Below, piece after piece: positions 52,309 through 61,234 of a DNA stretch of 64,000 nucleotides. A program made the position numbers and the translations under genes. Source of the DNA: Candidatus Gastranaerophilales bacterium (GTDB lineage Bacteria; Cyanobacteriota; Vampirovibrionia; Gastranaerophilales; Gastranaerophilaceae); contig CALVAM010000001.1 of the NCBI GenBank assembly GCA_944325545.1, positions 108,037 to 172,036 of the forward strand, read 5' to 3'. Numbering within the stretch: position 1 is the first letter of the stretch; each line of letters opens with the position of its first letter. Under the pieces are notes generated by a model. The model did no database searches. It was not told where the DNA came from and was given only the letters and a program-made list of their open reading frames with translations.

Positions 52309-53331
52309 TTAGTAATTAAAATCATTCGCACCTCTTCTATCCCAATTAATTCCACTTTTAATAATTTTTGCTGGACTTCCGGCTATTACAGTATTTTCTT
52401 CTGTAAATTCTTTATTAACTAAAGAACAGGCTCCAATCATACTGTTTGAAGGGATTTTACTTCCTTTTAGTATCATCGTTCTTGCTCCAAACCATACGTG
52501 ATTACCAATTACTATATCTTGTGGATAATTTTTAATATTTTTTGTAGTTGTATCATAAATAACATGACCATCTGTTGTTCTTATAATAATTTCATAACTT
52601 ATCTGACAATCTGCACCTATTTTAATTTTATTATTAAAACTATTTCTTTGTAAAATTCGAGCTTCTTCTATTGTGGTGTTAGGTCCTATTTCTAATGAAT
52701 TATCTGAACCCATTAGAATTCTTGCTTGATAGTATTCATTATTTTTACCAATACTAACATGACAATTATTTCCACATCTTATATAAACACTTTTAAGAGC
52801 ATAAAAAGGTTCTTGTATTTCAATATAATTATTTTTACCCAAAAATTTGACTTCTAAATTTTTTATTTTAGGATTATATATTCTCTTCCCATTTGATTTT
52901 ATTAAAACAAATGTATTGGTTTTTGAATTTAAAAACTTCTTAACAATGCTTAATTGTTTTAATCTATATAAAATTTTATCTATAATCGAAACTTTTACTA
53001 ATGGTTCTATATATTTTACTGAGGTAACCCTATTTAGTTTAATTTCTAAAGAAAAATAATTTTGAGTTGCTATTAATATACAATCAACATTAAGTAAATT
53101 AAATTTATTATATGGAATAATTTTATAACCAAAATCTAACTTTCCTTCATCTTCAGGAAGATATTTGATATCAGTTACTCCTATTATATTCAAACTTCTT
53201 AAGTCATAATTATCAATTATTGTTTTAAATAATTTTCCTGTTCCATATATAAGAATGGTTTTATTTTGAAATTTTCTTTTTAAATAATCTAATCTTCTCT
53301 TAAAGTTATATTTTAATAAATAATCTTTCAT
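52309..53331 (-). CDS. Rossmann-like domain fused to hexapeptide acyltransferase
   Basis: 340 residues. The N-terminal about 115 residues (KTILIYGTGKLFKTIIDNYD, LNIIGVTDIKYLPE, DCILIATQNYF) are a Rossmann-like module also present in the next two genes. The middle (about 150-235) and C-terminal (about 235-330) parts are a left-handed beta-helix acyltransferase of the WbbJ/LacA type: WFGARTMILKGSKIPSNSMI and VIAGSPAKIIKSG. It probably acetylates a sugar of the surface glycan. H-rich catalytic turn: TDGHVIYDT and IGNHVWFGA. It follows the methyltransferase gene by 9 bases in one operon. Confidence 0.83.
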   Translation of the reverse strand: MKDYLLKYNFKRRLDYLKRKFQNKTILIYGTGKLFKTIIDNYDLRSLNIIGVTDIKYLPEDEGKLDFGYKIIPYNKFNLLNVDCILIATQNYFSLEIKLNRVTSVKYIEPLVKVSIIDKILYRLKQLSIVKKFLNSKTNTFVLIKSNGKRIYNPKIKNLEVKFLGKNNYIEIQEPFYALKSVYIRCGNNCHVSIGKNNEYYQARILMGSDNSLEIGPNTTIEEARILQRNSFNNKIKIGADCQISYEIIIRTTDGHVIYDTTTKNIKNYPQDIVIGNHVWFGARTMILKGSKIPSNSMIGACSLVNKEFTEENTVIAGSPAKIIKSGINWDRRGANDFNY

Positions 53332-53340
53332 TTATAATTC

Positions 53341-54465
53341 CTACAGGATTTGTACAGCAACTTGGGTTGCTTTATAAGTATAAGCTAAATATCTATATTG
53401 TATATTATTATTTTTAACAAATTCTTGAAAAGCCTTAAATTCACCTTCTTCCCAATTTGGATAATTGAAATATTCATCAAAAACTATTACAGTACCGGAT
53501 TGAATATGATTTTTTAATAAATCAAACATAGTTTTTGTAGAAGAATATAAATCACTGTCAGAATGTATAAATGCAATTTTAAAATCTTTATTTTCTTGAA
53601 TAAAAGAAGGAATTGTATCAGCAAACCAACCTTTAATTAATTGAACATTTGTTCTTACTTTAGGCAACTTATTTATCTTAAAATGCCCTTTAGGATGATT
53701 TGAAGTCCAACTTTCCGGTAAACCTTCAAAACTATCAAACCCATATATAGTTTCATTAGATTTCTTTTCGGCAATATGATTAATTGAAACACCTTTATAA
53801 ACTCCAAATTCAAGATATTTTCCATCTACTTTCACCTGAGATAATGCAAAAGATAATAGTTGCATTCTATTTTCAAATGCAGATAAGGTAAACATATTCT
53901 TCATAACGTATCTAGCAGAAGATTCAGCTGCAATATTTGCCATTTGAGTATATAAATTTTTAGGAGAAAATAATTTATTATTATTTTCAGGATTTATTCG
54001 ATTCAAATAAACTAACACTTTTTCAGAAGGTAAAACTGGCACTGTAAAAGTTTTACCAAATATTGTAATATAACGTTCATTTAAATTAGCACTTTTTACA
54101 ATATTGAACCAAACAAAAGAGTTTACAATAGGTATTAACTTACAAACATTAACTCTTGAAGATAAATCATTTTTTATTTGAATAAAATTTTGAGTTGCAA
54201 CTAATATATAATCATAATCATATAAATTCAAATTATGCAATGCAATTTTCGAATAACCAAATATTTGAGTTGATTCATCAGCTGTAGAGAAACTTTTATC
54301 GCAGACTCCGATAATATTTAAATCTGACAAATCATAATTATCCATGATAACTTTAAAAAGCTTGCCGGCACCATAAATTATTACGGACTTATTATTTAAC
54401 TGCTTTTTTAATTTCATCAAATGTTTAGAAAAATTTTTCCTTTTTAAATATTCCAACAAATTCAT
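53341..54465 (-). CDS. Rossmann-like domain fused to TylF-type methyltransferase
   Basis: 374 residues. The first about 115 (KSVIIYGAGKLFKVIMDNYD, LNIIGVCDKSFSTAD, YDYILVATQNF) match the module of the neighbouring genes. From about 190 a TylF/MycF-family SAM-dependent O-methyltransferase follows: KYLEFGVYKGVSINHIAEK, IYGFDSFEGLPESW, FIHSDSDLYSSTKTMFDLL and VIVFDEYFNYPNWEEGEFKA, with the metal-binding aspartates. Probable role: O-methylation of a sugar in the glycan. A start codon with GAGGGGTTTAG upstream supports 54465. Divergent from the stand-alone module gene at 54570. Confidence 0.83.
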   Translation of the reverse strand: MNLLEYLKRKNFSKHLMKLKKQLNNKSVIIYGAGKLFKVIMDNYDLSDLNIIGVCDKSFSTADESTQIFGYSKIALHNLNLYDYDYILVATQNFIQIKNDLSSRVNVCKLIPIVNSFVWFNIVKSANLNERYITIFGKTFTVPVLPSEKVLVYLNRINPENNNKLFSPKNLYTQMANIAAESSARYVMKNMFTLSAFENRMQLLSFALSQVKVDGKYLEFGVYKGVSINHIAEKKSNETIYGFDSFEGLPESWTSNHPKGHFKINKLPKVRTNVQLIKGWFADTIPSFIQENKDFKIAFIHSDSDLYSSTKTMFDLLKNHIQSGTVIVFDEYFNYPNWEEGEFKAFQEFVKNNNIQYRYLAYTYKATQVAVQIL

Positions 54466-54569
54466 CTCTAAACCCCTCTTTCATTATTATATAAAAAAAT
54501 AAGTAAATTGCATATTTTTGATATTTAATATAAAATTAAAGTAATTTTCAAAAAAGAAAGAGGTTTATA

Positions 54570-54971
54570 TTGGATATTTTATCATATTTTAAAAAAGTAA
54601 ATGCTCAAAAACAGATAGATAAATTAGCAAAAAAATATAGAAACAAAAAAATTGTAATCTATGGAGCAGGAGAATATTACCAAATTTTACAAAATAATTT
54701 TGACTTGTCTAAATTAAATATCGTTGGAATTAGTGATAAAAAGTTTGAAACTTCTAAAGAAAATAATCCCTCAATCTATTTAGCTTTAACCCCAGAAGAA
54801 CTAAAAGAATTTAATTTCGATATTATACTAGTTGCATTATACGATGACGTAAGTTTGTGTGATTATCTACAATATCAACTATTAATTAATACTATTAATG
54901 AAGATAAGCCAGTAAAATCAATAATAGAACCTACATTATTTATTATTTTAAAAATTTTATTAGGAAAATAA
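54570..54971 (+). CDS. Stand-alone Rossmann-like module
   Basis: 133 residues beginning at TTG 54570 with AAAGAGG upstream. KKIVIYGAGEYYQILQNNFD, LNIVGISDKKFETSK and FDIILVALYDDVSL align with the N-terminal domains of the two genes on the other side of the divergent gap. Here the module stands alone, joined by no spacer at all to the following LicD gene (stop and start adjacent), so it may act in trans with the LicD protein. GxGxxx points to a nucleotide-binding fold, but the ligand is unknown. The C-terminus ends with a short hydrophobic tail. Confidence 0.72.
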   Translation: MDILSYFKKVNAQKQIDKLAKKYRNKKIVIYGAGEYYQILQNNFDLSKLNIVGISDKKFETSKENNPSIYLALTPEELKEFNFDIILVALYDDVSLCDYLQYQLLINTINEDKPVKSIIEPTLFIILKILLGK

Positions 54972-56816
54972 ATGGATAAATCAGTCATATTAAAAAAAAT
55001 ACAAAATAGATTTATTTCTAAAAAAGAGAAATATAAACAACTATATAAAGATGCTCATATCACTTATAATTTTTTAAGTGATATTGCTGATACTACAACT
55101 CTTAAACCTATAAAAGGAAAACTTAGAGAATATCAATTACAACTTATAGGATTTGTTAAAGAATGGTTCACAAAATTTGAAGAATTGAATATTTCATATT
55201 TTTTGATAAGCGGAACTCTTTTGGGTGCTTACCGTAACAATATGTTCATTCCTTGGGATGATGACTTTGATATTGGAATGATGAGAGATGACTTTGAAAA
55301 ACTTCAAAAAATTTTAAAAGAAAAATATAACGAAATCTCAGTAAAAGAAATTTCATATAATTCAAATAATAGAAATAGTATTATAGAGACGTATATAAAA
55401 AAGAATCCTAATAAAATCGCTTTTGCACTATTTCCAACACATTTACAAATTTTACAAGGTTCTACCATGAAAAATTTAAAAACTTTAGACATACATCCTT
55501 TTGATTATTACCCTGACAATTTTTCAGATGAAGATTTTAAAAAAAATATTTTAAATATCAAAAAGAAAAAACAAGATATTAACAACTTTTATAAATTGAA
55601 TAATTACTTAAAAGAAGAAAGATTAAAATATACTATACAAAAATCTAACAAGATATATTATGGCTTTGATAATTATGATTTCACTTTTTTAACATACAAA
55701 GAAGCATATAAAGTTAATGATATATTCCCATTAAAACAAGTAAACTTTGAAAATATAAAGTGCTTTATTCCTAATAATCCAGAAAAATTTTTATCAATTA
55801 ATTATGGATCAGATTACATGAATATGCCTAAAAAAATTGAATTAAAATCGCACATTGAATATCGTAATAAAATATCACCTAAAAATAATCAAAATAAAGA
55901 TAAACAAATTTTATTAAAAAAACTAAAACGTCGTTTTCTAACGAAGGAAGAAGATATTTATAAAAATTTATATAAAAAATTTAAATTAAATAAGGACTTA
56001 TTATTAGATATTATAGACATTAAAAATATAAAACCTTGTCAAAATAAAATTTTAAGAAATTTTCAACTTAATTGTGTTGAATTTTGTAAAGTAATGACTG
56101 ACTTCTTTGATGCAAATAATCTTGAATATTTTATTACTTCAGGAACTTTAATTGGAGCAGTAAGACATAAAGGTTTTGTTCCTTGGGATGATGATTTTGA
56201 TGTTGGAATGATGCGAAATGACTATGAAAATTTAAAATCCATATTAAGAAATAATTACAAAGAAATTGATATATCTCAAATGACATTATCATTAAATAAC
56301 CAGAGAGATATCATAAACCAAGCATTAAAAGAAAGTAATAATCAAATAATTTATTTTATTGGTCCAAAATATATACAAATATATAAAGGAACGTCTTTAA
56401 GTAACTCTGTTGTAATTGATATTTTCCCACATGAGTACTATAAAGAAAACTATTCACTAGAAAAACATAAATCACATATGTCTAAGATTAAAAATCAAAT
56501 TAATAAATTAGACAAATATACAAAAATTATTGATTTTCTTAATAATGAAATTAAAACAAGTTCTAATGTTACAACCAAAAGTCAATATATCTATTATGGT
56601 TTTGATAGTTTAGGAAGTTATATAGTTAACCCAACTGGACCAATGACCTATAATATGATTTTCCCTAGACAAAAAATAAAATTTGAAAATTATGAGTTCT
56701 ATGCACCTAATGACCCTGATGGTTACATTAAAGTTCAATATCCAAACTATATGGAATTCCCCAATACCTTCAATATTGCACCTGACTTAAAAATAAAATT
56801 GAAATATAAATGTTAA
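54972..56816 (+). CDS. Tandem LicD-family phosphotransferase
   Basis: 614 residues with two complete LicD domains. First: FLISGTLLGAYRNNMFIPWD with D96-D98; second: FITSGTLIGAVRHKGFVPWD with the acidic triad at about 404-406; each is followed by a GMMR-[ND]-[DY] segment and a C-terminal helical part ending in ISYG/KVQYP-like elements. LicD proteins transfer phosphocholine or related phospho-groups from CDP-linked donors to glycans. Two LicD units in one chain is unusual and suggests two acceptor sites or an internal duplication with divergence. Its last 30 bases overlap the convergent acyltransferase gene. Starts directly after the stop of the gene at 54570. Confidence 0.87.
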   Translation: MDKSVILKKIQNRFISKKEKYKQLYKDAHITYNFLSDIADTTTLKPIKGKLREYQLQLIGFVKEWFTKFEELNISYFLISGTLLGAYRNNMFIPWDDDFDIGMMRDDFEKLQKILKEKYNEISVKEISYNSNNRNSIIETYIKKNPNKIAFALFPTHLQILQGSTMKNLKTLDIHPFDYYPDNFSDEDFKKNILNIKKKKQDINNFYKLNNYLKEERLKYTIQKSNKIYYGFDNYDFTFLTYKEAYKVNDIFPLKQVNFENIKCFIPNNPEKFLSINYGSDYMNMPKKIELKSHIEYRNKISPKNNQNKDKQILLKKLKRRFLTKEEDIYKNLYKKFKLNKDLLLDIIDIKNIKPCQNKILRNFQLNCVEFCKVMTDFFDANNLEYFITSGTLIGAVRHKGFVPWDDDFDVGMMRNDYENLKSILRNNYKEIDISQMTLSLNNQRDIINQALKESNNQIIYFIGPKYIQIYKGTSLSNSVVIDIFPHEYYKENYSLEKHKSHMSKIKNQINKLDKYTKIIDFLNNEIKTSSNVTTKSQYIYYGFDSLGSYIVNPTGPMTYNMIFPRQKIKFENYEFYAPNDPDGYIKVQYPNYMEFPNTFNIAPDLKIKLKYKC

Positions 56817-57575
56817 AAACCTTTTTCGTATTTTTTTTAATACCATTGTTTTAAAATTATTTTCAAAATTATAAACCCCTTTGTATTGATTTTTTATCAT
56901 TCCATAAGGAACTCGATTCCAATGTATATTACGTTTTACAATTTTAGCAGGATTTCCTGCGATAATAACACCTGTTTCATTAAACTCTTTATTTACAAGA
57001 GTACAGGCCCCTATTACAGAATTTGAAGAAATTTTACTACCTTTTAATATCGTAACTCTTTGAGCAATCCATACATTATCACCAATTAAAACATCTTGAG
57101 GTTCATTATATGGTAAAATATCACCTTCATTGAATATAGAATGTCCATCTGAAGTTCTTATTGATATATCTCTTCCAATTTGTACATTTTTACCAATAAC
57201 TAACTTATGAGGTTTATAACGCTCATTATTATTTACAATAACTTTAAAATTAGGTTGATTTAGTCTTATATTCTCATCAATAAAACATCTACCCCAACTT
57301 CCAATATAAAAACTTGCATTATTTACAATTGTATCAGAATGTTTCATAATAAAAACGGCATTTTCACCTTCTAGATGAATAGTTGTATTTTTAAAATTTA
57401 AAGGTAACTCTAATTCTAAATAAATATTTTTACCATTAATTATTATATTTAAACCATCTAATTTTCGTTTTAATCTTTTTTTCTTACCTTTTAAAACAAT
57501 AAAAATTTTATTATTTTCGCCTTCTATTTTATATGGAAATAAATTATAAATAAACTTATATAATATTTTAAACAT
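56787..57575 (-). CDS. Hexapeptide (left-handed beta-helix) acyltransferase
   Basis: A 262-residue enzyme of the WbbJ/LacA type: LVIGKNVQIGRDISIRTSDGH, DVLIGDNVWIAQRVTILKGSKI, SVIGACTLVNKEF and IIAGNPAKIVKRN. The N-terminal about 95 residues are beta-rich (IIINGKNIYLELELPL, IHLEGENAVFIM) and look like an atypical extra beta-helix. It is closely similar in its second half to the acyltransferase domain at 52309. Probably O-acetylates the glycan. It starts right where the cytidylyltransferase gene ends (one-base spacing) and overlaps the convergent LicD gene by 30 bases. Confidence 0.85.
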   Translation of the reverse strand: MFKILYKFIYNLFPYKIEGENNKIFIVLKGKKKRLKRKLDGLNIIINGKNIYLELELPLNFKNTTIHLEGENAVFIMKHSDTIVNNASFYIGSWGRCFIDENIRLNQPNFKVIVNNNERYKPHKLVIGKNVQIGRDISIRTSDGHSIFNEGDILPYNEPQDVLIGDNVWIAQRVTILKGSKISSNSVIGACTLVNKEFNETGVIIAGNPAKIVKRNIHWNRVPYGMIKNQYKGVYNFENNFKTMVLKKIRKRFLTFIFQFYF

Positions 57576-58040
57576 TTATTTTTTCCCCATTTCGATATCT
57601 TGTGGTAAATGGTTATCCGTTTTATTAATTAATTCCTTATAATTATTATAAATTTTTTCCTTAAGACTTGTAGAACTACAACTTCTACCATAAGGAAAAT
57701 AAACTACAGTTACTCCTAATTCTTCTAAATAATCGTATTTTCCAGCCCAATCATCACCGACAACAAAAACATCAAATTTAAGTTTTTTAACCTTATCTCT
57801 ATGGTCCAAACTGTGTTGCGGAATAACTATATCTGGGTATTTTATAGCCTTCATTAAAGCTATACGTTCTTCAAAAGGAATAACAGGTTCAGACTTATAT
57901 TCATTTACAAGCTCATCTGTATTAACTCCAACAATTAAAATATCACCTAATGCTCGAGCATATTCTATCATTTTCAAGTGATTAATATGTAACATATCAA
58001 ATGTCCCTGATGTATAAACTACAGTTTTATTTCCTATCAT
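57576..58040 (-). CDS. TagD-like cytidylyltransferase
   Basis: A 154-residue nucleotidyltransferase of the glycerol-3-phosphate / ethanolamine-phosphate cytidylyltransferase type: TSGTFDMLHINHLKMIEYAR, LIVGVNTDELVNEYK, PFEERIALMKAIKY, VVGDDWAGKYDYLEELG and SSTSLKEKI (the ISTTxIK equivalent). The catalytic HxGH motif reads HINH (H18-H21), with asparagine in place of glycine; both histidines are kept. With a glycerophosphotransferase-like gene in the same operon, CDP-glycerol is the likeliest product, but CDP-choline or CDP-ethanolamine for LicD is possible. It lies between the methyltransferase and acyltransferase genes. Confidence 0.85.
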   Translation of the reverse strand: MIGNKTVVYTSGTFDMLHINHLKMIEYARALGDILIVGVNTDELVNEYKSEPVIPFEERIALMKAIKYPDIVIPQHSLDHRDKVKKLKFDVFVVGDDWAGKYDYLEELGVTVVYFPYGRSCSSTSLKEKIYNNYKELINKTDNHLPQDIEMGKK

Positions 58041-58094
58041 AATTTACCTCACAAAGTTACGGTTTAATTTACCCCCTAGATTTACCCCTTAGAT

Positions 58095-58808
58095 TTACCC
58101 CTTCAATAACCAATATCTGGCATTAGTTTCTTGTCTTGCTCCTATTTTATCATCTAAAAGTAAATTTGTATTAATTATTTCTAAATTGAATCTTTTGAAA
58201 TATATTTCATATTCTGACGACATTCTATATATTGCACTATAATTAGCTTTCAATGCATCAGACTCAAAATTATTTAATGTAAGTCTTTTATCCATTATAC
58301 TAATAGATTCTTGGATATATAAATATTCTCCTAACATTTTTTTTATATTTTCGAATATTTTTAATAAATTATTATCATTAACGTACATTAAAACCCCTGT
58401 ACATATAATTAAATCAAATTTTTGAGATAATAATTCTTCACTAATCTCTAATAATGACATTTCATAAAATTTTATTTTGGGATTAATATTATATTTTTCT
58501 TTTGCGTATTCGATAAAACCTTTTGAGTAATCAATTCCAATGTATGAATCAATATAATTAATTAAATTATCAGCCCAACGTCCTATTCCACAACCAATAT
58601 CTAAAACTTTTAAATTTTTTTTATTATTTATTAAAGAAATTAAAATTTCTTTTTCTTTATTATTTCTATCTATTTGAGCTTGAGAATCTTTATCTGCACC
58701 CAATAAAACAGATGTAAGATTAATTAACTTCTCCCCTCTATTATACCAAAATTTTTTAGTATCATTATTATTTATATCAATTCTATCTTTATAAATACGA
58801 CTCTGCAT
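58095..58808 (-). CDS. SAM-dependent methyltransferase
   Basis: About 237 residues. The SAM-binding motif is LKVLDIGCGIGRWADNLINY, followed by YIGIDYSKGFIEYAKEKY and FDLIICTGVLMYVND, a class I (UbiE/Methyltransf_11-type) fold. I use ATG 58808, which overlaps the stop of the aminotransferase gene (TAATG) and has AAAGGA upstream; an in-frame ATG at 58838 lies inside that gene without such a site. The target is unknown; in this locus a sugar or an amino group introduced by the adjacent aminotransferase is a reasonable guess. Confidence 0.85.
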   Translation of the reverse strand: MQSRIYKDRIDINNNDTKKFWYNRGEKLINLTSVLLGADKDSQAQIDRNNKEKEILISLINNKKNLKVLDIGCGIGRWADNLINYIDSYIGIDYSKGFIEYAKEKYNINPKIKFYEMSLLEISEELLSQKFDLIICTGVLMYVNDNNLLKIFENIKKMLGEYLYIQESISIMDKRLTLNNFESDALKANYSAIYRMSSEYEIYFKRFNLEIINTNLLLDDKIGARQETNARYWLLKG

Positions 58809-59884
58809 TATAAATCCTTTAAAACTTTGTTTAAGCATTTTAAGAAAAATTTTATATTTTTTATTTGGATATTCCCGAAATTACCAATTCTAAATAACTT
58901 ATGTTTTAACTCTCCTCCGGAAGGAGCTATTTCAATATTATATTTTTCTCGCATTATTTGTACTATTTTATAAGCATCTAAATCCTTCGTATAAACGGCT
59001 GTAACACAATTAGCAGGACTTTCTGCAAGAACATTAAAACCTAAATTTTTTAAACCTTCTCTTAAATATAATGTATTTTTTTTATATCTGTTTCTAAAAT
59101 TTTCTAAACCTTCATTTTTTATTTTTTGTAATCTTTTATCCAATTGATTTACAATCCCCACAGCCGGAGTAAAAGGAGTTTGCCCTCTATTTGCATTATT
59201 CACATAATCAAAAATATCAAAATAAAAATTTCTTAAATTTGATTTTTCTGCTCTATCTAAGGCTTTTTTACTAGCTGATAAAAAGCTTAACCCTGGAGGC
59301 AGAGCAAAAGCTTTTTGAGAAGCCGAAACAGCAACATCAACTCCCCAAGCATCTTGTAAAAATTCTTCTGATAATAATCCACTTATACAATCAACTATAA
59401 ATAAAATATCAGGATAATTTTTTAAAAGTTCTCCAATAGCTTTTATATCTGTTAAAGCTCCAGATGAAGTTTCATTTAAAGTTGCAAACAAAGCTTTTAC
59501 GTCCGAATTTTGTTCCAGATATTTCTTTACGTCATCTATATTGGGACTTTTACCAAACTCAACAGGAATTTCAAAAGTTTCGATATTATGCTTTTTACAA
59601 ATATCCCCCCATCTTTTACCAAAAGACCCTCCGTTAATATACAAAACTTTATCATCTGAAGATAAAAAATTAGTAACAGCAGCTTCCATAGCCCCGGTGC
59701 CGGAAGTCGCATAAACTACAACAAGATTTTTTGTTTGAAAAGCGTATTTAAGATTTTCAAAAATTCGAAACCATTTTTCGGTATAATCTTGAGTTCGCAT
59801 ATATTCTTGAGAATTAGCACCCTCTTTTAGAATATCTTTTTCTATTTCTGTTGGTCCTAAAACCATTAATAGTTTCTTTTTCAT
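58808..59884 (-). CDS. PLP-dependent class V aminotransferase
   Basis: 358 residues of the serine--pyruvate / alanine--glyoxylate / 2-aminoethylphosphonate transaminase group (fold type I, class V). VLGPTEIEKDILKEG start, YATSGTGAMEAAVTNFL, FIVDCISGLLSEEF and VDVAVSASQKAFALPPGLSFLS, with the Schiff-base lysine in ASQKAF, then LFRIGNFGNI near the end. In a locus with a CTP-transferase and glycerophosphotransferase it may aminate a three-carbon phospho-keto unit (for example to serinol phosphate), or make an aminoalkyl substituent; this is inference. Translationally coupled to the methyltransferase. Confidence 0.87.
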   Translation of the reverse strand: MKKKLLMVLGPTEIEKDILKEGANSQEYMRTQDYTEKWFRIFENLKYAFQTKNLVVVYATSGTGAMEAAVTNFLSSDDKVLYINGGSFGKRWGDICKKHNIETFEIPVEFGKSPNIDDVKKYLEQNSDVKALFATLNETSSGALTDIKAIGELLKNYPDILFIVDCISGLLSEEFLQDAWGVDVAVSASQKAFALPPGLSFLSASKKALDRAEKSNLRNFYFDIFDYVNNANRGQTPFTPAVGIVNQLDKRLQKIKNEGLENFRNRYKKNTLYLREGLKNLGFNVLAESPANCVTAVYTKDLDAYKIVQIMREKYNIEIAPSGGELKHKLFRIGNFGNIQIKNIKFFLKCLNKVLKDL

Positions 59885-59896
59885 ACCTTTATTTTA

Positions 59897-61183
59897 TCAT
59901 AAATCCTTAATTATTTCGTCAATAATATTTTGTGCAGCATAATTATTTTTTAAATTTAATTTATTTATAAGTAATTCTCTATCATTTTTTTTATAATCAT
60001 TATTTTTTAGAATAATATCATTAAAGAAAGAAAACATTTCATCCTTATTAAAAGCGTTATAGTATCTTGAACAAATTTCTTTTGCGATTTCATTTCCTGT
60101 AAATTTGTCAGAAACTAAATGAATACAAGGATTTCCTGTTAAAAGATATTCTATTAAAAATGAGCCGGAATCCGTTATCATAAGCGAAGATTGATTAAAT
60201 AAATCTAAATAATCACCGGAATCAAAAATTTGCCCAATATTTTTCCATTCCTCAAAATATTTATCAGTTTCATCTTTCGACATATACCCGGATTGGTACA
60301 GAAAATTATAAAGTAACGGATGCGGTTTCATCACCCAATTAAATTCATCATGAGATTTTGCAAATTCTAGAATTTCTTTTCCAGACCAATCAAACGTTGA
60401 ATATCTTATATTTTCTCCACAAACCGTCCAATGCGGAGCATATATTATTATTTTCTTTGAATCGTTGTTGTTATTTTTATTTAAATAAAAATAATCTAAT
60501 TGTGGATGTCCGGTAATAACTAGGTTTTTACCTTTATTAGACATTTTTTTTGCATAATTATTTTTTACCATTTCATTAGGTACAAAATATTTATAAATAT
60601 ATTTATGAAATCTTAAATCATACTCAAACCATTCATCTGTATCCGAAATATAATAAGGAATATAGTAAGTCAAAGCGAATTTAGAACAAACAACAGGGCC
60701 CTGGGAAGTTTCAACATACCACGGATGCTGATATATTATAATATCAGGTCTTGGATTCATCTTTTCAAACGCTATGTATTTTTGTTTATCTATATTATAA
60801 GCGTATTTTACTCGCATAGATTTATTTTTAAAAAAATCATATACTTTTTTTAAATCTTCATCAGTTTGATAATTACAATTATTTCTAGGAGCAGCATTTT
60901 TTGTTACAAAAATATATGGAATAAAATATTCACTGCTCTCCATCAAATCATATACACTTTGGCATTTCCATTTAGTTTCATCATATACATAAAAAGCGAC
61001 ATTTAATTTTTTAGTTTTGATTTTTTTAGATAATCTTTTTTTTACTCTATCAACGTTTTTATTTATAAAAGATAGATTTTGCTTAATTTTTAAATCATAA
61101 GCAAAATCTAGCAACTTTTTTTTATAATTTATTGGTACAAAGTGAGAAATAATTTCAGCTAAATTTTGGTATGGAATATACAT
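59897..61183 (-). CDS. CDP-glycerol glycerophosphotransferase-like protein (TagB/TagF type)
   Basis: A 428-residue peripheral membrane glycosyl-like transferase of the teichoic-acid polymerase family: IIIYQHPWYVETS, VVCSKFALTYYIPYYI, LVITGHPQLDYF, KIIIYAPHWTVCGENI, FNWVMKPHPLLYNF and LMITDSGSFLIEYLLTGNPCIHL. Conserved histidines in APHWT and KPHPL match the catalytic ones. It would add glycerol phosphate (or an analogue) from a CDP donor to a membrane-linked glycan. First gene of the operon as read on the minus strand, 13 bases before the aminotransferase. GGGAGAAT is the ribosome site. Confidence 0.86.
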   Translation of the reverse strand: MYIPYQNLAEIISHFVPINYKKKLLDFAYDLKIKQNLSFINKNVDRVKKRLSKKIKTKKLNVAFYVYDETKWKCQSVYDLMESSEYFIPYIFVTKNAAPRNNCNYQTDEDLKKVYDFFKNKSMRVKYAYNIDKQKYIAFEKMNPRPDIIIYQHPWYVETSQGPVVCSKFALTYYIPYYISDTDEWFEYDLRFHKYIYKYFVPNEMVKNNYAKKMSNKGKNLVITGHPQLDYFYLNKNNNNDSKKIIIYAPHWTVCGENIRYSTFDWSGKEILEFAKSHDEFNWVMKPHPLLYNFLYQSGYMSKDETDKYFEEWKNIGQIFDSGDYLDLFNQSSLMITDSGSFLIEYLLTGNPCIHLVSDKFTGNEIAKEICSRYYNAFNKDEMFSFFNDIILKNNDYKKNDRELLINKLNLKNNYAAQNIIDEIIKDL

Positions 61184-61234
61184 AAAATTATTCTCCCTTG
61201 TTAAATACCAAAATAATTATACCTCAAACTAAAC

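Noticed and set aside
58808..58838. N-terminal extension MLKQSFKG on the methyltransferase
   Set aside because: The upstream ATG lies inside the aminotransferase gene without a ribosome site, whereas ATG 58808 overlaps the stop and has AAAGGA; the FKG here is chance.
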